Shown one piece after another: positions 5,250 through 7,535 of a DNA stretch of 7,535 bases. Positions within the stretch are counted from its first letter, which is position 1. Every line of letters starts with the position of its first letter. The notes under the pieces were generated by a model. It was not told the DNA's origin and searched no databases. It was given only the letters and a program-made list of their open reading frames with translations. The DNA is taken from NCBI GenBank assembly GCA_003538495.1, contig DPSD01000733.1:1-7535 (forward strand), read 5' to 3'. The DNA is from Accumulibacter sp. Lineage in GTDB: Bacteria; Pseudomonadota; Gammaproteobacteria; Burkholderiales; Rhodocyclaceae. Made by a program: the position numbers and the translations under genes.

Positions 5250-6748
5250 GGTGCTTTCTCCTTGATCTGTTTCCTTGGCGTCCGCAGCAAGGTGGCGACG
5301 ATGCCATAGGACATCACAATAATCATCGGCAGCAGCGAGGCGAAGGCGATCAGGCCGAATCCGTCGATCATCGGGTCCCGGCCAGGCGTGCGCTCGGCGA
5401 GCCCCACGCCAAGTGCCGTCACCAGCGGGACGGTCACCGTCGAAGTGGTCACGCCACCGCAGTCGAAGGCGATCGGGATGATGAATCGCGGCGCCAGCTT
5501 GGTCATGGCGATCACCAGCAGGTAGCCGGGAATCAGCCAGTAAGCGATCGGCGTACCGTCAACGATTCGCGCGCAACCAATCACCAGGCCAACGCCGACC
5601 CCAACCGAAACCAGCGAGCGCAGCCAGAAGCCCTTGAGCTGGCCCAGGCTCACTTCGTCGGCCTTGATCGACAGCGCAATCAGCGCCGGTTCGGCCATCG
5701 TCGTCGCGAATCCGATCAGGAAACCATAGAGATAGAGCACCCACATGGCCACGCCGTCCTGCATCAACCCACTGGTCATCTCGTCGCCGAGCGGAAAAAG
5801 TCCGACCTGCAAGCCTTCGTCGAAAAGGTAGAGGCCGACGGCAACGAAGAGCATGCCGACGGCCAGACCCTTGGGGTCGGCGAGCGGCCGCCGCAGGATC
5901 ACGAAACTCGAGAACAGGACCACGGCGATGATCGGCAACAGGTTTTTGACCATTCCCATGAAGTTGCCGAGCATCGCCATCGCCCCCAGGTGGTGCTGGT
6001 CATCGGTGGGCATCATCACCACCGCGACACCCGGATCGACGGCCACAAAGAAGAGAATTCCGTAGAGCTGGATGACGATCATCGGCGCCAGAGCACCGAA
6101 GGCGATCAGGCCGAAACCGTCGAGCATCGGATTGCGGCCTCGGATGGTCGCCGCCAGGCCGACACCCATCGCCGTCAGGAGCGGCGCGGTGACCGTCGAA
6201 GCGACGACGCCGCCCGAATCGAAGGCCAGACCGACGAGTTCCGGCGGCGACACGGCCGTCAGTGCGACGACAATCAGGTATCCCGGAATCAGGTAGTGGG
6301 CGATCGGATGCCCCAGCACGATGCGCCAGACACCGACCATCACCGCCAGCCCAACAGCCAGGGCGGCGACCATGCGCAGGGTCATCGCGCCCATGCTGCC
6401 GCCGGAAACGGCCTCCGCCTTGTAGGCCACGGCCATCAGCGCCGGTTCGGCGGCGACCGAGGCGAAGCTGATGCAGAAGGCAAAAAGCATCAGCCACAGA
6501 AAGGAACCGCGGCGCGCGAAATCGAAGGCCATCGTCTCGCCGGCCGGAAAGATCGCCGCGTCCAGCCCCTTGACGAACAAGGCCAGGCCGATGAGCACGG
6601 CGGCAAACCCGCCGATCAGCGCGCCCGGGCTGTCCGGCATGCGCTGGATGAAAAAAGCCTGGAAGATCGCGACCACGATCAGCGTCGGCGCCAGGTCTCG
6701 CGCAGCGTCGTGCAGGAGCTCCCGGATCAGGCGCAGCAGCGAACCCAC
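5246..6748 (-). CDS. DUF1538 family membrane protein, module B (two-repeat)
   Basis: A 500-aa polytopic inner-membrane protein built from two DUF1538 units. The duplication is precise: AAEPAL (99-104) and MAEPAL (351-356), AFDSGGVVASTVTAPL (175-190) and AFDCGGVTTSTVTVPL (427-442), and MLDGFGLIAF (208-217) and MIDGFGLIAF (460-469) are each offset by exactly 252 residues. The conserved AEPAL and G-G-V-x-x-S-T-V-T motifs, rich in small and hydroxylated residues, would suit a pore or substrate site. There is no cleavable signal peptide; the protein starts with an amphipathic helix, and the first hydrophobic segment is at about 20-35. The start is GTG at 6748, with a weak AGGG about 5 nt upstream. 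A basic tail (RTPRKQIKEKAP) faces the cytoplasm. It heads an apparent operon with the PII-like, CBS and 145-aa genes. A transporter or channel is likely but unproven; the substrate is unknown. Confidence 0.92.
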   Translation of the reverse strand: MGSLLRLIRELLHDAARDLAPTLIVVAIFQAFFIQRMPDSPGALIGGFAAVLIGLALFVKGLDAAIFPAGETMAFDFARRGSFLWLMLFAFCISFASVAAEPALMAVAYKAEAVSGGSMGAMTLRMVAALAVGLAVMVGVWRIVLGHPIAHYLIPGYLIVVALTAVSPPELVGLAFDSGGVVASTVTAPLLTAMGVGLAATIRGRNPMLDGFGLIAFGALAPMIVIQLYGILFFVAVDPGVAVVMMPTDDQHHLGAMAMLGNFMGMVKNLLPIIAVVLFSSFVILRRPLADPKGLAVGMLFVAVGLYLFDEGLQVGLFPLGDEMTSGLMQDGVAMWVLYLYGFLIGFATTMAEPALIALSIKADEVSLGQLKGFWLRSLVSVGVGVGLVIGCARIVDGTPIAYWLIPGYLLVIAMTKLAPRFIIPIAFDCGGVTTSTVTVPLVTALGVGLAERTPGRDPMIDGFGLIAFASLLPMIIVMSYGIVATLLRTPRKQIKEKAP

Positions 6749-7045
6749 GCGCGCCCTAGACGTCTGCTGCTGCCCGCAAAGCGGGGCTCGGCACGGCTGA
6801 AAGGCGTGGGCGCGGGAGGGTCATTGGCTCTTCGGAAGATTGGTCGAGTAGACCGCCGTCGTCGGCGTTGAGCCAGATCATGCCGCAGATCGCTCAACAC
6901 GGCAAGGCTGTCGGCATGAAAGTCGTTAGCGTCCGGACGACTGGCGGCTTGCCGGGCTGCACCCGCACCCCGTAGACGAACCATGTATAAGGCATATGAC
7001 ACACGCCAAGGCTGCGTAACGGCCAGGCGGTCGGCCTGGTGCGGC
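6749..7045. other. Non-coding gap upstream of module B
   Basis: These 297 bp separate the PEP-CTERM gene from the DUF1538 gene and should hold the module B promoter. No convincing -35/-10 pair is seen: TTGGCG (minus, 7004-7009) and TATACA (6984-6989) are only 14 nt apart. A 41-codon minus-strand reading frame (6756..6881) ends 7 nt before the GTG start but has a poor ribosome site and no recognisable motif. Confidence 0.5.
7023..7039 (-). terminator. Hairpin after the PEP-CTERM gene
   Basis: CCAGGC (7023-7028) and GCCTGG (7034-7039) form a perfect 6-bp GC-rich stem with a 5-nt loop, 6 nt past the stop at 7046. No T-run follows on the minus strand, so it is only a weak candidate terminator. 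Confidence 0.35.
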
Positions 7046-7535
7046 CTAGCGGCGGCGAAACACCCAGGCCAGGCAGAGCAATGCCAGGCCCAGGAGCACC
7101 ACTGTCGTCGGCTCGGGAACACGCAAGGCGATGGCGAAAATCCGCAAGTCGCCATCAAAGGCCATGTAGATCGTGCCGTCCCGATAGGCGAGGCCATCCG
7201 GATCCGGAACGCTCCTGAAACCCTCCGACGGGACCACCTGCACCAGGTACTCCTCGCCGACAAGGCGAAAATAGTCGCTGTCTGGCCCTGTGAAGAGGCT
7301 TGCCAGGTCGATCGAGTCGGTGACCTGCTGCAGCGCCAGATCGAAGACCAGCAAGCGGTGGTTGCTGTAGTCGCCGACCAGGAGGCGACCGTCATCGAGC
7401 GCTTCGAGGCCGAGCAATTGCGCATCAAGCGGGAATTTCTTGCCGATCTGACCGCTCTGCGGGTCTATCTCGATAATCGTCCCGTCGGTCTGACAGCTCA
7501 CGTAGAGCTTGCCCCCGGCCGTGGCAGCACCTTCC
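7046..7535 (-). CDS. PEP-CTERM sorted secreted protein, beta-propeller-like (5' part outside window)
   Basis: The 3' 162 codons of a gene whose start lies beyond the right edge; the frame is open to the last base, so the GTG at 7501 is not a credible start. The visible part has propeller/NHL-like blades: GGKLYVSCQTDGTIIEID followed by a QSGQ turn, then LLVGDYSNHRLLVFDL and later GLAYRDGTIYMAFDGDLRIFAI. The C-terminus is a textbook PEP-CTERM signal: VPEPTT, a hydrophobic helix (VVLLGLALLCLAWVF) and RRR at the very end. Such tags are processed by exosortase (EpsH family) for export to the outer surface or extracellular matrix. No exosortase gene is in the window. A hairpin follows the stop. It is probably unrelated in function to module B. 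Confidence 0.88.
   Translation of the reverse strand, partial: EGAATAGGKLYVSCQTDGTIIEIDPQSGQIGKKFPLDAQLLGLEALDDGRLLVGDYSNHRLLVFDLALQQVTDSIDLASLFTGPDSDYFRLVGEEYLVQVVPSEGFRSVPDPDGLAYRDGTIYMAFDGDLRIFAIALRVPEPTTVVLLGLALLCLAWVFRRR

Noticed and set aside
5990..6871. Plus-strand reading frame (293 codons) antisense to DUF1538 B
   Set aside because: Low-complexity His/Arg/Asp-rich translation opposite a well-supported membrane protein; a shadow.
6756..6881. 41-codon leader ORF ending 7 nt before DUF1538 B
   Set aside because: No good ribosome site and no recognisable motif; the position could be chance.
6984..7009. TTGGCG / TATACA promoter upstream of module B
   Set aside because: The spacer is only 14 nt, too short for a normal sigma-70 promoter; kept only as a remark.

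Overview
The window is GC-rich (by eye) with dense genes, and every supported gene lies on the minus strand, so transcription runs from high to low coordinates. Rhodocyclales-type betaproteobacterial codon and gene style, plus a PEP-CTERM sorting tag (a hallmark of exosortase-bearing Gram-negatives), suggest an environmental betaproteobacterium, possibly an Accumulibacter relative. This placement is inference only; there is no phylogenetic marker here.

Reading in the direction of transcription: (1) 7535-7046 is the 3' part of a beta-propeller-like secreted protein ending in a PEP-CTERM signal. (2) 6748-3986 is module B: a DUF1538 integral membrane protein (5246..6748), a PII-like protein overlapping it by 4 bp (4902..5249), a two-CBS-domain protein (4436..4831) and an unrecognised 145-aa protein (3986..4423). 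(3) 3750-3307 is a QueD/6-pyruvoyl-tetrahydropterin-synthase family enzyme with a good extended -10 promoter. (4) 3127-2615 is a short, divergent family I inorganic pyrophosphatase. (5) 2475-66 is module A: a second DUF1538 membrane protein (TTG start, 775..2475) followed by two PII-like genes (395..778 and 66..398), each overlapping its predecessor by the ATGA tetranucleotide. (6) At the left edge, three copies of a 14-bp repeat run into the stop codon of the last PII-like gene.

The main point of interest is that two separate, non-identical DUF1538 + PII-like modules sit within 7 kb. Each pairs a tandem-duplicated membrane protein with small ligand-sensing proteins (three PII-like, one CBS pair). 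By analogy with AmtB-GlnK, the simplest reading is a pair of membrane transporters or channels gated by PII-like proteins that respond to adenine nucleotides or another small ligand. The substrate cannot be told from sequence. None of the three PII-like proteins shows the uridylylated tyrosine motif of GlnB/GlnK, so classical nitrogen control by GlnD is unlikely.
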